NCBI RefSeq assembly: GCF_024346055.1
Contig: NZ_JAGQCH010000008.1
Location: 62,001 to 126,000 of the forward strand
Direction of reading: 5' to 3'
DNA length: 64,000 bases
Source: Cyanobium sp. Cruz CV13-4-11
Lineage (GTDB): Bacteria; Cyanobacteriota; Cyanobacteriia; PCC-6307; Cyanobiaceae
In this document: piece by piece, positions 33,705-43,243 of the stretch
How the letters are laid out: every line of letters begins with the position of its first letter
Position numbering within the stretch: position 1 is the stretch's first letter
Notes under the pieces: generated by a model
The model's database searches: none
Seen by the model: the letters and a program-made list of their open reading frames with translations, nothing else
Told to the model about the DNA's origin: nothing
Program-made: the position numbers and the translations under genes

Positions 33705-34798
33705 TTTACGCCTGCATCAGCAGCCATGGCTTCGGCCACGGCTCCCGCACGGCGTCGGTGCTCTGCGAACTGGCTGCCCTGAAGCCCGACTGGCGTCTGG
33801 TGCTCTCCACCGGACTGCCCGAAGCGTTCCTGACGCTCTCCCTGGGTGAGGTTCCCTTTGAGCATCGCCCCTGTCGCTGGGATGTGGGGGTGATCCAGGC
33901 GGATGCCCTGGGGGCCGACCCCGCCGCCACCCTGGCGGCGCTCCAGGCCCTGGAGGTTGACCTGCCCGAGCTGGTCGAGCGCGAAGCCCGCTGGCTGGAG
34001 GCCCAGCATCAGCCGGTGTTGGTGCTGGCGGATGTGCCCCCTTCGGCGGCCCTGCTGGCCCGACGGCTGCAGGTGCCGCTGGTGTGGCTGGCCAGCTTCG
34101 GCTGGGACACGATCCACGCCCCCATGGGCCCCCCCTTCCAGGCCTGGGCAGAACGCCACCGGCAGCTGTATGCCCAGGGGGACCTGCTGCTCCATTGCCC
34201 CCTCTCCCTGCCGATGGACTGGGGTCTGCCAGAAGTGAAGCTGGGCCTGACGAGTTCCAGGCCCCGCCAGGACGTGGAGCGGCTGGCCCGCGAACTGGCC
34301 CTGCCGCCGGATCGGGAGCGGGTGGTGCTGGTGAGCTTCGGGGGCCTTGGCATGGCCATCGACCCGGACCTGCTGGCCCGCTGGCCCGAGCATGTGTTCA
34401 TCGGTCCGGAGCCGCTGCTGGCCACGGTGCCCAATGGCCGTTGTCTACCGGCGGGCGTGCGTCCCCTCGATCTGATGCCCCTGACAGGACGGCTGATCAC
34501 GAAGCCCGGCTACAGCAGCTTCTGTGAGGCCTTCAGCCAGGGGGTGGGGATTCACCTGGTGCACCGCACCGGATTTGCCGAAGCGCCGGTGCTGGAGGAG
34601 GACCTGCGCAACCACGGCTGGCACCGGCTGCTGAGCCAGGAGGCCTTCCGCCGGGGCGACTGGCAGCTGGATCAGGCCCTGGAGCCCCCCAGACACGGCC
34701 CCCTGCCCGTGGATGGGGCACCCACTGCCGCGCGGGCGATTGTTTCGCTGCTGGATGGACGATCAGCACTGCCTATGGGGTCTGCCTTCAGGATTTGA
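33698..34798 (+). CDS. Predicted glycosyltransferase (GT28/MurG-like fold)
   Basis: 366 residues starting at TTG 33698. A GT-B fold is suggested by the N-terminal ISSHGFGHGSRTASVLCEL segment, as in L-arabinokinase N-terminal domains and MurG-like proteins. The central VVLVSFGGLGMAID strand-loop and the C-terminal ITKPGYSSFCEAF nucleotide-sugar site support this. No membrane helix. Sugar donor and acceptor are unknown. Coupled to the phosphoesterase gene by a 7-base overlap, so both may act in one modification pathway. Confidence 0.83.
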   Translation: MLIYACISSHGFGHGSRTASVLCELAALKPDWRLVLSTGLPEAFLTLSLGEVPFEHRPCRWDVGVIQADALGADPAATLAALQALEVDLPELVEREARWLEAQHQPVLVLADVPPSAALLARRLQVPLVWLASFGWDTIHAPMGPPFQAWAERHRQLYAQGDLLLHCPLSLPMDWGLPEVKLGLTSSRPRQDVERLARELALPPDRERVVLVSFGGLGMAIDPDLLARWPEHVFIGPEPLLATVPNGRCLPAGVRPLDLMPLTGRLITKPGYSSFCEAFSQGVGIHLVHRTGFAEAPVLEEDLRNHGWHRLLSQEAFRRGDWQLDQALEPPRHGPLPVDGAPTAARAIVSLLDGRSALPMGSAFRI

Positions 34799-35098
34799 TC
34801 ATCTGTTCATCGGAGCCGAAAAACTTCAGTGCCTGGCTGTAACTCGAATGCAAAGCGTCATTCTTGATAACAGTAGACAGTTGTTCGACCGTCACTAACA
34901 CCGAATCGTTTCGAGGCATTCATCGGCAAATTACCGCCAAGTCTCGGTGCAGGATTTTTCTACCCTTGCCACGGGATCACTGGTTCTTCCTGATGTTGTT
35001 CTCCTGAAGACCCGGTCACACCAAGCACATCACGTCGGATTTGTTCCGTTATCCCTTTAACGGATTCTTCCCCCACTTGTCCTTCACGACCGTTTCTC
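34799..35098. other. AT-richer 300-base intergenic region with an inverted repeat
   Basis: The only gap of about 300 bases in the window. It is visibly AT-richer than its neighbours. It contains the perfect inverted repeat CCGTTA...TAACGG (35046-35063, 6-base loop), about 35 bases before the muramidase start. No open reading frame or RNA gene is convincing here. It probably holds the muramidase promoter and 5' leader. Confidence 0.6.
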
Positions 35099-35854
35099 TT
35101 GCCGAACCTTCAGCGCCGTCACCTGGTCCTCGCCTTCGCCGGCCTCAGCCTTGGCTTGGCCGGGCCCGTCAGTGCCGCCGACACTTCCAGAGCCTGGCAG
35201 CTGGGTCCCGAGGCCCGTGTGGCCCCCGCCCGGGTGGCGATGTTGACTCCCCTGCCGGCCGCTCCCCGCGTCTTCGCCATCACGCCGGAGCGCCGGGCCC
35301 TGCTCAACACCATCCGCTACGCCGAAGGCACCTGGGCCAACGGCCATGAGGTCGGTTACCGCATCCTCTTCGGGGGCAGCCTGTTCGATTCGCTTGATCG
35401 CCACCCCAACCGGGTGATGCGCACGGCCCGCTACGCCAGTGCGGCGGCTGGTGCCTACCAGTTCATGCCCTTCACCTGGGACATGGTGACCCGGGCCCTG
35501 GGCATGCCTGATTTCGGCCCCGAGTCCCAGGACCAGGCGGCCCTGTTACTGGTCCAGCGCCGGGGCGCCCTGCACCTGGCCGATCGCGGTGAGCTGACCC
35601 CCGATCTGGCGGCCCGTCTGGCCCCTGAATGGGCCTCCTTCCCCACCCTGGCCGGTCGCAGCTTCTACGGGCAGCCCGTCAAGCGTCTCAACGATCTGCG
35701 CCGCTTCTACGAGCAGAACCTGGCCCTGCTGCGCAACGAATCCGCCGCCGTCTGGGAAGACGTGGCGATTCGCCAGGTGCCTCCTGCCTGCAGCGATGCC
35801 AGCCTCTCTTGCCAGCTGGAGCGGGTGGGCGGCGGAGCCTCCAAGGCCCCCTAG
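35099..35854 (+). CDS. Secreted lambda-endolysin-type muramidase (GH104-like)
   Basis: 251 residues from TTG 35099. A Sec signal peptide is visible (RRHLVLAFAGLSLGLAGPVSA, cleavage near residue 26). The catalytic domain (about 60-190) resembles phage lambda R endolysin: TIRYAEGTWANG with the probable catalytic E76, YRILFGGSLF, a conserved HP pair, AAGAYQFMPFTWD and QDQAALLL. It should cut peptidoglycan in the periplasm. Not part of a prophage: no holin, spanin or phage genes are nearby. The C-terminal 60 residues are specific to this protein and contain two cysteines. Confidence 0.86.
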   Translation: MPNLQRRHLVLAFAGLSLGLAGPVSAADTSRAWQLGPEARVAPARVAMLTPLPAAPRVFAITPERRALLNTIRYAEGTWANGHEVGYRILFGGSLFDSLDRHPNRVMRTARYASAAAGAYQFMPFTWDMVTRALGMPDFGPESQDQAALLLVQRRGALHLADRGELTPDLAARLAPEWASFPTLAGRSFYGQPVKRLNDLRRFYEQNLALLRNESAAVWEDVAIRQVPPACSDASLSCQLERVGGGASKAP

Positions 35855-35857
35855 CCT

Positions 35858-36763
35858 TCAGGCATCGCCCTCGCCCTTGCCCTGAAGGCGCACGCCTCCC
35901 AGGGTTTTCTGGGCAATCAGATAGGCCAGCACCGACGCCCCCAGGAACCCCAGCACGTTGCGCAGCAACGGCAGCACGTCGTTGGTGCGGGTGATGATCG
36001 GGCCCATGCCCAGAGCCACGAACAGGATCACCCAGAGGGGCGACAGCAGCAGCACCCAGGTCCATTCCACCCGGCGGCCCTCCTGACGTGGGAAGGCGGC
36101 GAATCCCACGATCAGGCCCCCGAGGATCGACGTGCAGAGGGTGAGAATCCACTGCTCCTGGGGCAAGCCCGGCACCACCTGGCAACCACCGATGGCCAGG
36201 CACCCCTTCACGGCATGGATGGCCGACAGGATCGAGCCGTCCTCGCCGTGGTCACGGACGTAGAACTGGTTGCCATAGCGGGTCTGGAGTTCCACCCAGA
36301 AGGTGCGAGGCATCAGGGCGAACAGGGCCTCGCCCACGTTGAAGTTGAGCAGGTTGCCGCCACGGGGATCGGCGACCAGCAGCAGGCTGCGCTCGTCCAG
36401 GTCCCAGAACCCTTTGACGGCCAGGCCGGGGGTGCGTTCGTACTGGGTCAGGACCCGCAGCTTCCAGCCACTGGTGGCCTCGAAGCTCTCCAGCTCGGCC
36501 TCCAGCTGCCCCCGTTCGCCATCGGTGAGGGCTTTGGCCAGGTCGATCACCGGGGTGGGGTGATCGGGCAGCAGCTGGGGGTTGTCTGCGGCGTAGGCGG
36601 CTGCCCCCAGGCCCGGCAACAGCCAGGTGGCCAACACCAGGGTGAGGGTGGCCAGTAAGGCCCCCAGCCGCCTTGCCAACCCACCGCGCGAGCCGCTTTC
36701 AGGGCAATCCCGCCTCGTTCCCGTGTCTGCTGCTGTCGCCAACGCCATCGCTCTTGCTCCCAT
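35858..36763 (-). CDS. TPM domain protein, Psb32-like
   Basis: 301 residues. A signal-like hydrophobic segment (about 31-58) precedes a TPM domain (about 60-200), marked by LLPDHPTPVIDLAKALT, GWKLRVLTQYERTPG and DERSLLLVADPRGGNLLNFNVG. Three membrane helices fill the C-terminal third (about 205-285). Psb32-type TPM proteins are thylakoid proteins linked to photosystem II protection and repair in cyanobacteria and plants. The role here is by family. Convergent with the muramidase gene, whose stop lies 3 bases away. Confidence 0.87.
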   Translation of the reverse strand: MGARAMALATAADTGTRRDCPESGSRGGLARRLGALLATLTLVLATWLLPGLGAAAYAADNPQLLPDHPTPVIDLAKALTDGERGQLEAELESFEATSGWKLRVLTQYERTPGLAVKGFWDLDERSLLLVADPRGGNLLNFNVGEALFALMPRTFWVELQTRYGNQFYVRDHGEDGSILSAIHAVKGCLAIGGCQVVPGLPQEQWILTLCTSILGGLIVGFAAFPRQEGRRVEWTWVLLLSPLWVILFVALGMGPIITRTNDVLPLLRNVLGFLGASVLAYLIAQKTLGGVRLQGKGEGDA

Positions 36764-36798
36764 CGGTCAGCATTCTCACCGAGTCACCCTGACGCCGC

Positions 36799-37989
36799 GT
36801 GCAGACCCCCCATTCCGGCTCCCCGGCTGTTCCTGAGTGGCTCAGCCAGCGACTGCAGGCCTCCGGTGGGTCGGTGCCGTTCCTCGACTACATGCAGTGG
36901 GTCTTGCATGATCCGGATCATGGTGCCTACGGGAGTGGCCGGCTGGCGATCGGCCCTCGGGGGGACTTCGCCACCGCCCCCTCCCTGGGGCCGGAGTTCG
37001 CCGAGTTACTTGCCCCCCAGCTGGCCCAGTGGCTGGCCCGGCTTCCGGCTGACGCCCCCCTGGCCCTGGTGGAGACCGGTCCAGGGGAGGGCCAGCTGGC
37101 CCAGCAGCTGGCCGAGGCGCTCTATGCCGGCTGGCCCGGGCTGGCCGGGCGCACCGAACTGGTGCTGGTGGAGCCGAATGCCGGCATGGCCCAGCGGCAA
37201 CGGCAGCGCCTCCGTGCCTGCCCGTTGCCGGTGCGATGGATCGATTTTGAAACCTTTGCCAGGGCCCCACGGCAAGGCGTGGTGCTGGCCCACGAAGTGC
37301 TCGATGCCCTGGCCATCGAGCGCATCGAGCGCCGGGACGACCAGTGGTGTCGCCAGCGGGTCGTTCTGAGGGGAGACAGCCTGAGCCTGGAGGCCGCGGA
37401 GCCACTGCATGGGCCCGTGCTCAGCCAACTGGAGGGCCTCGGCCTCCTGCCCCTGGATGGGAGCCGCCCGCCGGGCTGGTGCACCGAGCTCCATCCCGGC
37501 CTGGAACCCTGGCTGGCCGTCTGCGGCGAAGCGCTGAGCGAAGGGTGGTTGCTGGTGATCGATTACGCCCATGAGGCCCGTCGCTATTACGCGCCCCAGC
37601 GCTCCGCCGGCACCCTGATGGCCTACCGGCACCAGCGGGCCAGCGGCGACCCGCTGCGGGAGCCGGGTTTGTGGGACCTGACGGCCCATCTCTGTCTCGA
37701 GACCCTGGAGGCGGCGGCCCGGGCCGCCGCCTGGCAGCCCCTGGGCGGCTGCCGGCAGGGAGAGGCCCTGCTGGCGCTTGGTCTGGCCCAACGCCTGCAT
37801 GGGCTGCAGCAGCAACCCATGTCCCGGTTGGGGGAGCTCCTGCAACGGCGTGAAAACCTGCTTCGGCTGGTGGATCCCGCCGGTTTGGGTGACTTCCGCT
37901 GGTTGGCCTTCCACCGGGGCCCAGCGGAATCGGGACCGTCTTCGAGGCCTCAGCCAGCGCCCCTGTTTCTCAGCCAGCCATCGGTCTGA
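36799..37989 (+). CDS. MidA/NDUFAF7 family SAM-dependent methyltransferase
   Basis: 396 residues from GTG 36799. Member of the Methyltransf_28 (MidA/NDUFAF7) family: FLDYMQWVLHDPDHGAYGSG at the N terminus, FATAPSLGPEFAELLAPQ, the SAM-binding ETGPGEGQLAQQL and the HEVLDALAIERI segment are all present. The mitochondrial relative methylates a complex I subunit arginine. Whether the cyanobacterial protein acts on the NDH-1 subunit is unknown. Divergent from the Psb32-like gene. Confidence 0.88.
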   Translation: MQTPHSGSPAVPEWLSQRLQASGGSVPFLDYMQWVLHDPDHGAYGSGRLAIGPRGDFATAPSLGPEFAELLAPQLAQWLARLPADAPLALVETGPGEGQLAQQLAEALYAGWPGLAGRTELVLVEPNAGMAQRQRQRLRACPLPVRWIDFETFARAPRQGVVLAHEVLDALAIERIERRDDQWCRQRVVLRGDSLSLEAAEPLHGPVLSQLEGLGLLPLDGSRPPGWCTELHPGLEPWLAVCGEALSEGWLLVIDYAHEARRYYAPQRSAGTLMAYRHQRASGDPLREPGLWDLTAHLCLETLEAAARAAAWQPLGGCRQGEALLALGLAQRLHGLQQQPMSRLGELLQRRENLLRLVDPAGLGDFRWLAFHRGPAESGPSSRPQPAPLFLSQPSV

Positions 37990-38045
37990 TCGGCGGCCTT
38001 CCGCTTACATCTCCAGATCAAGTGCGGCAGAGCCATTGACGAGGC

Positions 38046-39137
38046 TCAGAACCATTCCGACTGGGCGTCCTCCTGGGGGTTGACATTGGCGTGGGGGGTC
38101 GTGCGGCGGAACTCCATGGTGATGCCGCGCTTCTGCTCCCCATCGGCGGCCAGGGCCTCGATCGGATAGAGCTGCTGACCATCCCGGAAGGGAACCTGGA
38201 GCCGGAAGGTTCCATCCGAAGACAGGGGAATCTCCTCACCGCCGATGGTCAGGCGGGCGGAGGGATCGGTGGCCCCGTAGACAATCAATTCCGCGTCGGC
38301 CACCAGCCAGAAAGAGCGTTGGCGAGCGGCCACACCGCCGATGCCGGAGCCGCTGCGGCCGGAGGCCCAGGGGCCCGCACCCGAGGCCGAGTAGTCGCCG
38401 CCGCCCTGCAGGCCGGCGCCGGAATCGATCTCATGGAAGGCCTCGGAACCGCGGCCAAGGCGGCGCCAGGGGCTGGTGGCGCTCTGGTAGAGCCGCTCGT
38501 GCAGGTCGTTGATGATCTCCCTGGTCGGCGGGGCGGACGTGCCTTCGACCGCCGGAGGCATCGAGAAGGCGACGAAGGGGTCGGGCACGCTGATGGCCGG
38601 GCTGTCCAGAACCGGAACGTGGGCCGTGGCGGAGAACGCCAAGGAAATCCAGCCCCCGCTGCCGCCCTTGCGGAAGCCCAGCTCCACCCTGTAGTCGCGG
38701 CCAGACAGGGGCACCGGCAGGTACCACTCGGTGGCCTGGCTTTCGACCACCACTTCCTGGAGGGTGTGGGGATGGCTGGAGCCACCATCGAGTCCGGTCA
38801 CGTCGGCGACACGCAAGCACAGCTGGGTGGCGCCATCGGCCTGGGCCCGGCTTCTGTCGGCCGGGTTGATCGACCAGCGCACCTGGGACCACTGGGGATC
38901 ACGGGGCAGGAAAGCCACCCAGGAGGACTCTCCACCGTCGCCGCTCGGCGGCGCCAAGGCGGGGCTGGCGGCGGGGGGGGCCGGCGAAGATGGCGATGGG
39001 GAGGGAGCCTGGGAGGGAGATGGCTGGGGCTCGGCCGTCTCCTGGCGGCCCCCGAGCCCGATGGTCCTGGCCAGGGCGCCGAGTCGTCGCAGGGGCTGGC
39101 TCAGAAAGGTGGTGAACCGGCTGCGACGACTGCTCAT
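38046..39137 (-). CDS. DUF4912 family protein
   Basis: 363 residues. A basic N terminus (1-30) and a Pro/Ser/Ala-rich linker (35-66) precede the DUF4912 core: WVAFLPRDPQWSQVRWSI, LCLRVADVTGLDGG, and WYLPVPLSGRDYRVELGF. A second beta-rich block near residues 275-335 (FWLVADAELIVYGATDPSA, then LSSDGTFRLQVPFRDG) completes it. Typical of a cyanobacterial protein family of unknown function with carbohydrate-binding-like folds. No signal peptide. Same strand as aroB, 64 bases downstream. Confidence 0.88.
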   Translation of the reverse strand: MSSRRSRFTTFLSQPLRRLGALARTIGLGGRQETAEPQPSPSQAPSPSPSSPAPPAASPALAPPSGDGGESSWVAFLPRDPQWSQVRWSINPADRSRAQADGATQLCLRVADVTGLDGGSSHPHTLQEVVVESQATEWYLPVPLSGRDYRVELGFRKGGSGGWISLAFSATAHVPVLDSPAISVPDPFVAFSMPPAVEGTSAPPTREIINDLHERLYQSATSPWRRLGRGSEAFHEIDSGAGLQGGGDYSASGAGPWASGRSGSGIGGVAARQRSFWLVADAELIVYGATDPSARLTIGGEEIPLSSDGTFRLQVPFRDGQQLYPIEALAADGEQKRGITMEFRRTTPHANVNPQEDAQSEWF

Positions 39138-39201
39138 GGGCCGTGGGAAATAAAAACCTTCCGGTGATGGTCACCGATCTGGGGAGTCTGCGCCTTTCCT
39201 G

Positions 39202-40344
39202 TCAGCGAACAACCACGTTCGAAGCGGCGACCGCGAGGGCGGCCCTGATCGTGGCGGGATCGACATCGTCGCGGATCGTGACCGATCCCACGCCGGTGGG
39301 CAGCACGAAGCGCACCTTGCCCTGGCGCACCTTCTTGTCGGCCTGCAGGGAGGTCAGCACGGCCTCGGGATCGAGGGCCGGCCAGCCCATGGGCAGTCCG
39401 GCGGCCGCCACCAGCCGGCGCTGCCGGTCCTGATCCGCCTGGCTCCAGAGCCCCATCGCCACGGCGATAGCACCGGCGGCCACCATGCCCAGGCCCACCG
39501 CTTCCCCGTGCAGCCAGGTGCCGTAGCCGCTGAGGTTCTCCACCGCATGGCCCAGGGTGTGGCCGTAGTTGAGGATGGCCCGCAGACCCCCTTCCCGTTC
39601 GTCGGCGGCCACCACCCGGGCCTTGGCGGCGGCGGAGCGCTCGAGCAAACGTTGCAGCAGCTCGGGCCCGATGGCTTCGCGGCTGGCCAGGGCGCCCTGG
39701 GGATCCCGCACGGCGGCCTGCTCCAGGTCGTTGAAGAGTTGGTCATCACCGATGACGGCGTACTTGATCACCTCGGCCATGCCGGCGCGGAACTCCCGCT
39801 CCGGCAGGGTGGCCAGTACCTGAGGGTCGATCAGAACCAGTTTCGGTTGGTGGAAGGCGCCGATCAGGTTCTTCCCCCCCGGATGGTTCACCCCCGTCTT
39901 GCCTCCGATGGCGGCATCCACCATCGCCAGCAGGGTGGTGGGCACCTGCACCACAGCGATGCCCCGCAGCCAGGTGGCGGCGGCGAAGCCAGCCATGTCC
40001 CCCACCACGCCGCCCCCCAGGGCGACGATCAGGGAGCCCCGCTCCAGGCGATGCGCGAAGGCGGCGTCATGGATGGCGGCCACGGTGGCCGGTGTCTTGC
40101 GCTCTTCCCCGGCCTCCAGTACCAGGGTCCGCACGGCGAAGCCGCTTGACTCAAGACCTGTCAGCGCTTCAGCACCATGAAATCCCCGCACCTCCGGGTT
40201 GGTCACCACCAGCACCCGGGTGCCGCTCTGGAAGCCGCGCTCGACCAGGAAGGAACCCAGGCGGCCGAGCAGGCCCTCACCGATCAGGATCTGATAGGGA
40301 TCGGCGGCCAGGGACACCGTGATGGTGCGGTGGTCCTGTGGCAC
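39202..40344 (-). CDS. aroB: 3-dehydroquinate synthase
   Basis: 380 residues. AroB converts DAHP to 3-dehydroquinate, step two of the shikimate pathway, using NAD and a metal ion. Seen: the NAD-binding [41 protein letters not shown], the metal-ligand region with [12 protein letters not shown] and HGEAVGLGM. All are intact and the length is normal. Same direction as recQ upstream, with a 27-base gap. Confidence 0.97.
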   Translation of the reverse strand: MPQDHRTITVSLAADPYQILIGEGLLGRLGSFLVERGFQSGTRVLVVTNPEVRGFHGAEALTGLESSGFAVRTLVLEAGEERKTPATVAAIHDAAFAHRLERGSLIVALGGGVVGDMAGFAAATWLRGIAVVQVPTTLLAMVDAAIGGKTGVNHPGGKNLIGAFHQPKLVLIDPQVLATLPEREFRAGMAEVIKYAVIGDDQLFNDLEQAAVRDPQGALASREAIGPELLQRLLERSAAAKARVVAADEREGGLRAILNYGHTLGHAVENLSGYGTWLHGEAVGLGMVAAGAIAVAMGLWSQADQDRQRRLVAAAGLPMGWPALDPEAVLTSLQADKKVRQGKVRFVLPTGVGSVTIRDDVDPATIRAALAVAASNVVVR

Positions 40345-40371
40345 GGACGGGGCGTCAAGGGTGGGCTGAGG

Positions 40372-42201
40372 CTAGGCCGGTGCGGTCTGGCTCCCGACCA
40401 CGGCCAGCACCGCCTCGCCATAGCTGGCGAGCTTGGCCTTGCCGATGCCGGTGATGCCGGCCAGGTCTTCAAGGGCGGTGGGACGGCGCTCGGCGATGGC
40501 GATCAGGGTGCGGTCATGGAAGACCACGTAGGGCGGTAGGCCCTGCTGGCGGGCCTGCTCCAGCCGCCAGGCCTTCAGGGCCGCCACCAGTCCCGCATCG
40601 ACGTTGTCCGCACCGCCAGTCGGCGCCCCTCCGGCCCCAGCCCCGGCCGCCGCACCGCGACGCTCCTTCGCCGCCGGCGGCAGTCGGATCTCCAGTCGCG
40701 TCTCGCCGCGCAGCAGGGGTCTCACCAGGGCGTCATCACCGAACTGCAGGCCCCCATGGCCATCGGCGGCGGGCACAAGGAACCCCCTGGCGCTGAGCTG
40801 GCGGAACAGGCTGCGCCACTGGCCCCGGTCCAGTTCCTTGCCGATGCCATGCACCCCCAGCTGGTCGTGGCCAAGGCTCTGGATCCGGGCCGTCTCGCCT
40901 CCCAGCAGAACGTCCACCAGGTGGGCGGCGCCGAAACGCCCCCCGGTCCGGTACACAGCCGACAGGGCCTTGCGGGCCGGCTCGGTCACGTCCACGCCCT
41001 GGTTCGGCTCCAGGCAGACGTCGCAGTTGCCGCAGTCGCTGCTGTCCGCTTCGCCCAGGTAGCTGAGCAGGATCCGGCGGCGGCAGCTGGAGGCCTCGGC
41101 AAAGCCGATCAGGGCGTCGAGGCGGCCGTGCTCGATCCGCTTCTGGGCCGGATCGGCATCGGACTCGTCGATGAAGCGACGCAACGGCGGCACATCCCCG
41201 GAGCCATGCACCATCCAGGCGATGGCCGGCAGGCCATCCCGGCCCGCCCGGCCCGTTTCCTGGTAATAGGCCTCCAGGCTCTTGGGCAGGTCCACATGGG
41301 CGACGAAGCGCACGTCCGGCTTGTCAATGCCCATGCCGAAGGCGATGGTGGCCACCACGACCACGCCGCTGCCGAGGCGAAACCGTTCCAGGGCGGCGCT
41401 GCGCCGCTCCGGCGAGAGTCCAGCGTGGTACGGGAGGGCGTCGTGGCCAGCGGCCTTGAGGGCGGCGGCGTGCTCCTCCACCCGCTTGCGGGAGCGGGCG
41501 TAGACGATGCCGGAGTGCCCCCGCTGGCTGTCGAGGAACGCGAGCAGCTGCTGCCGGGGTTCGCTTTTGTCGCGCAGCAGATAGCGGATGTTGGGCCGAT
41601 CGAAGCTGGCGAGAAACACCGCCGCCTGCTCCAGGCCCAGGCGCGCCACGATCTCGGAGCGGGTGCGGGGATCGGCGGTGGCCGTCAGGGCGATGCGGGG
41701 AATGGCGGAGAAGCGCTCGGCGAGCACCGCCAGCTGCAGGTACTCGGGCCGAAAATCGTGCCCCCACTGGGAGACGCAGTGGGCTTCGTCAATGGCGAAC
41801 AGGGCGAGGGGCAGATCGGCGAGCCGCTCGATCAGATCACCACCCAGGAGCCGCTCCGGCGACACGTAGAGCAGATCCAGCCGGCCGGCCTGGAGCTCCC
41901 GCCAGGTGGTCGCCGCCGCGTCGGCGCTTTCGGCCGAATGCAGGGCGGCCGCCCGCACGCCGGCCTGGCGCAGGGCGCCCACCTGGTCCTGCATCAGGGC
42001 GATCAGCGGCGAGACCACCACCGCCGTTCCCGGCCGGCAGAGGGCCGGGATCTGGTAGCAGAGCGATTTCCCGCCTCCGGTGGGCATCAGCACCAGGGCC
42101 GAGCCCCCCGCGCAGACGTGCGAGACGATGGCCGCCTGGGGGCCGCGGAAGGCGTCATAGCCGAAGACGTCCCGCAGCACCTGCTTCGGTTTCGCCGTCA
42201 T
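40372..42201 (-). CDS. recQ: ATP-dependent DNA helicase RecQ
   Basis: 609 residues from the ATG at 42201. RecQ unwinds DNA 3'-5' in recombination and fork repair. Seen: FRGPQAAIV Q-motif region, Walker A MPTGGGKSLCYQIPAL, DEAH in AIDEAHCVSQWGHDFRPEY, QETGRAGRDG (motif VI), a zinc-binding domain (SSCRRRILL, CGNCDVC) and a C-terminal HRDC-type helical domain (DLAGITGIGKAKLASYGE). Complete. A middle linker before HRDC is Gly/Ala-rich. Divergent from the sugar permease gene. Confidence 0.95.
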   Translation of the reverse strand: MTAKPKQVLRDVFGYDAFRGPQAAIVSHVCAGGSALVLMPTGGGKSLCYQIPALCRPGTAVVVSPLIALMQDQVGALRQAGVRAAALHSAESADAAATTWRELQAGRLDLLYVSPERLLGGDLIERLADLPLALFAIDEAHCVSQWGHDFRPEYLQLAVLAERFSAIPRIALTATADPRTRSEIVARLGLEQAAVFLASFDRPNIRYLLRDKSEPRQQLLAFLDSQRGHSGIVYARSRKRVEEHAAALKAAGHDALPYHAGLSPERRSAALERFRLGSGVVVVATIAFGMGIDKPDVRFVAHVDLPKSLEAYYQETGRAGRDGLPAIAWMVHGSGDVPPLRRFIDESDADPAQKRIEHGRLDALIGFAEASSCRRRILLSYLGEADSSDCGNCDVCLEPNQGVDVTEPARKALSAVYRTGGRFGAAHLVDVLLGGETARIQSLGHDQLGVHGIGKELDRGQWRSLFRQLSARGFLVPAADGHGGLQFGDDALVRPLLRGETRLEIRLPPAAKERRGAAAGAGAGGAPTGGADNVDAGLVAALKAWRLEQARQQGLPPYVVFHDRTLIAIAERRPTALEDLAGITGIGKAKLASYGEAVLAVVGSQTAPA

Positions 42202-42283
42202 CGGGATGGGGGATTGATCGGCATCGGTGGTCTCCAGCCTCCCTGCCGATTGTGCAACGCCCCACGTCCGGCAGGATGCACCG

Positions 42284-43180
42284 ATGTCCCCACCCACCCC
42301 TACTGCGCCGGCACCCAGCCGCTCTGCCTGGGCGTTTCTGGCCCCCGCCCTGCTGCTGCTGGCGGTGTCGGTCCTGATCCCGGCGGCCATGGCCCTGGTG
42401 ATCAGCTTCACCCGCACGGGGCTGGATGTGAGCGAACCGCTCACCTTCGTGGGCCTGGCCAACTTCCGCCGGCTGCTGGCCGATCCGATGCTGCTGCGGG
42501 TGACCGGCACCACCTTCCTGTATCTGGTGGGGGTGGTCCCACCGATCGTCCTCGGGGCCCTCGCCCTGGCGGTGCTGGTCAACCGCCAGATGCCGGGTAT
42601 CCACTGGTTCCGCGGCGCCTTTTACACCCCGGTGCTGGTGTCCCTGGTGGTGGCGGCGATCGCCTTCCGCTGGCTCTACGCCGAGAACGGTCTGGTCAAC
42701 GGCTGGCTTGGGGCCCTGCTGGCCGAACGCTTCACGCCGATCGGCTTTCTCACCTCCACCGCCCTGGCCCTGCCCTCGGTGATGCTGGTCACCCTTTGGA
42801 AAGGTCTCGGGTACTACATGGTCATCTTCGTGGCCGGCCTGCAGGGGATCTCCGCCGATCTCTACGAGGCGGCGGCCCTGGATGGCAGCGAGGGCTGGCG
42901 CCGCCACCTGGATATCACCCTGCCCCTACTGAGGCCCTACATCACCCTGGTGGCGGTGATTTCGGCCATTGGGGCCACCAAGGTGTTCGAGGAGGTGTAC
43001 CTGATGACCCAGGGGGGGCCGGCCGACAGCACCCGCACGATCGTCTACTACGTCTACGACCAGGCTTTTTCGGAGCTGGAGATCAGCTACGCCTGCACCG
43101 TCGGCCTGGCCCTGTTTCTGATCGTGCTGCTGCTCAGCCTGGTCCGCTATGCCTTCGCCGCCGAGAACCCTCTGCAGTGA
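42284..43180 (+). CDS. ABC sugar transporter permease (MalF-type)
   Basis: 298 residues from the ATG at 42284. Six membrane helices, a MalF-like FVGLANFRRLL segment and the EAA loop (YEAAALDGSEGWRRHLDITLP) that contacts the ATPase are all present. In cyanobacteria this type serves glucosylglycerol or other sugar uptake (GgtC-like). No binding protein, second permease or ATPase gene is adjacent, so it is an orphan component whose partners must be elsewhere. purK follows 63 bases downstream. Confidence 0.88.
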   Translation: MSPPTPTAPAPSRSAWAFLAPALLLLAVSVLIPAAMALVISFTRTGLDVSEPLTFVGLANFRRLLADPMLLRVTGTTFLYLVGVVPPIVLGALALAVLVNRQMPGIHWFRGAFYTPVLVSLVVAAIAFRWLYAENGLVNGWLGALLAERFTPIGFLTSTALALPSVMLVTLWKGLGYYMVIFVAGLQGISADLYEAAALDGSEGWRRHLDITLPLLRPYITLVAVISAIGATKVFEEVYLMTQGGPADSTRTIVYYVYDQAFSELEISYACTVGLALFLIVLLLSLVRYAFAAENPLQ

Positions 43181-43243
43181 GGACCCGCCCGGGCCTTGAC
43201 GCCCTGGTGGCAGGCTGGTCCCCGGTTCGAACGACCTTGCAGG

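Noticed and set aside
34799-35098. Small RNA gene in the AT-rich gap
   Set aside because: Only one short inverted repeat is visible, with no terminator or second stem, so a promoter/leader is the simpler explanation.
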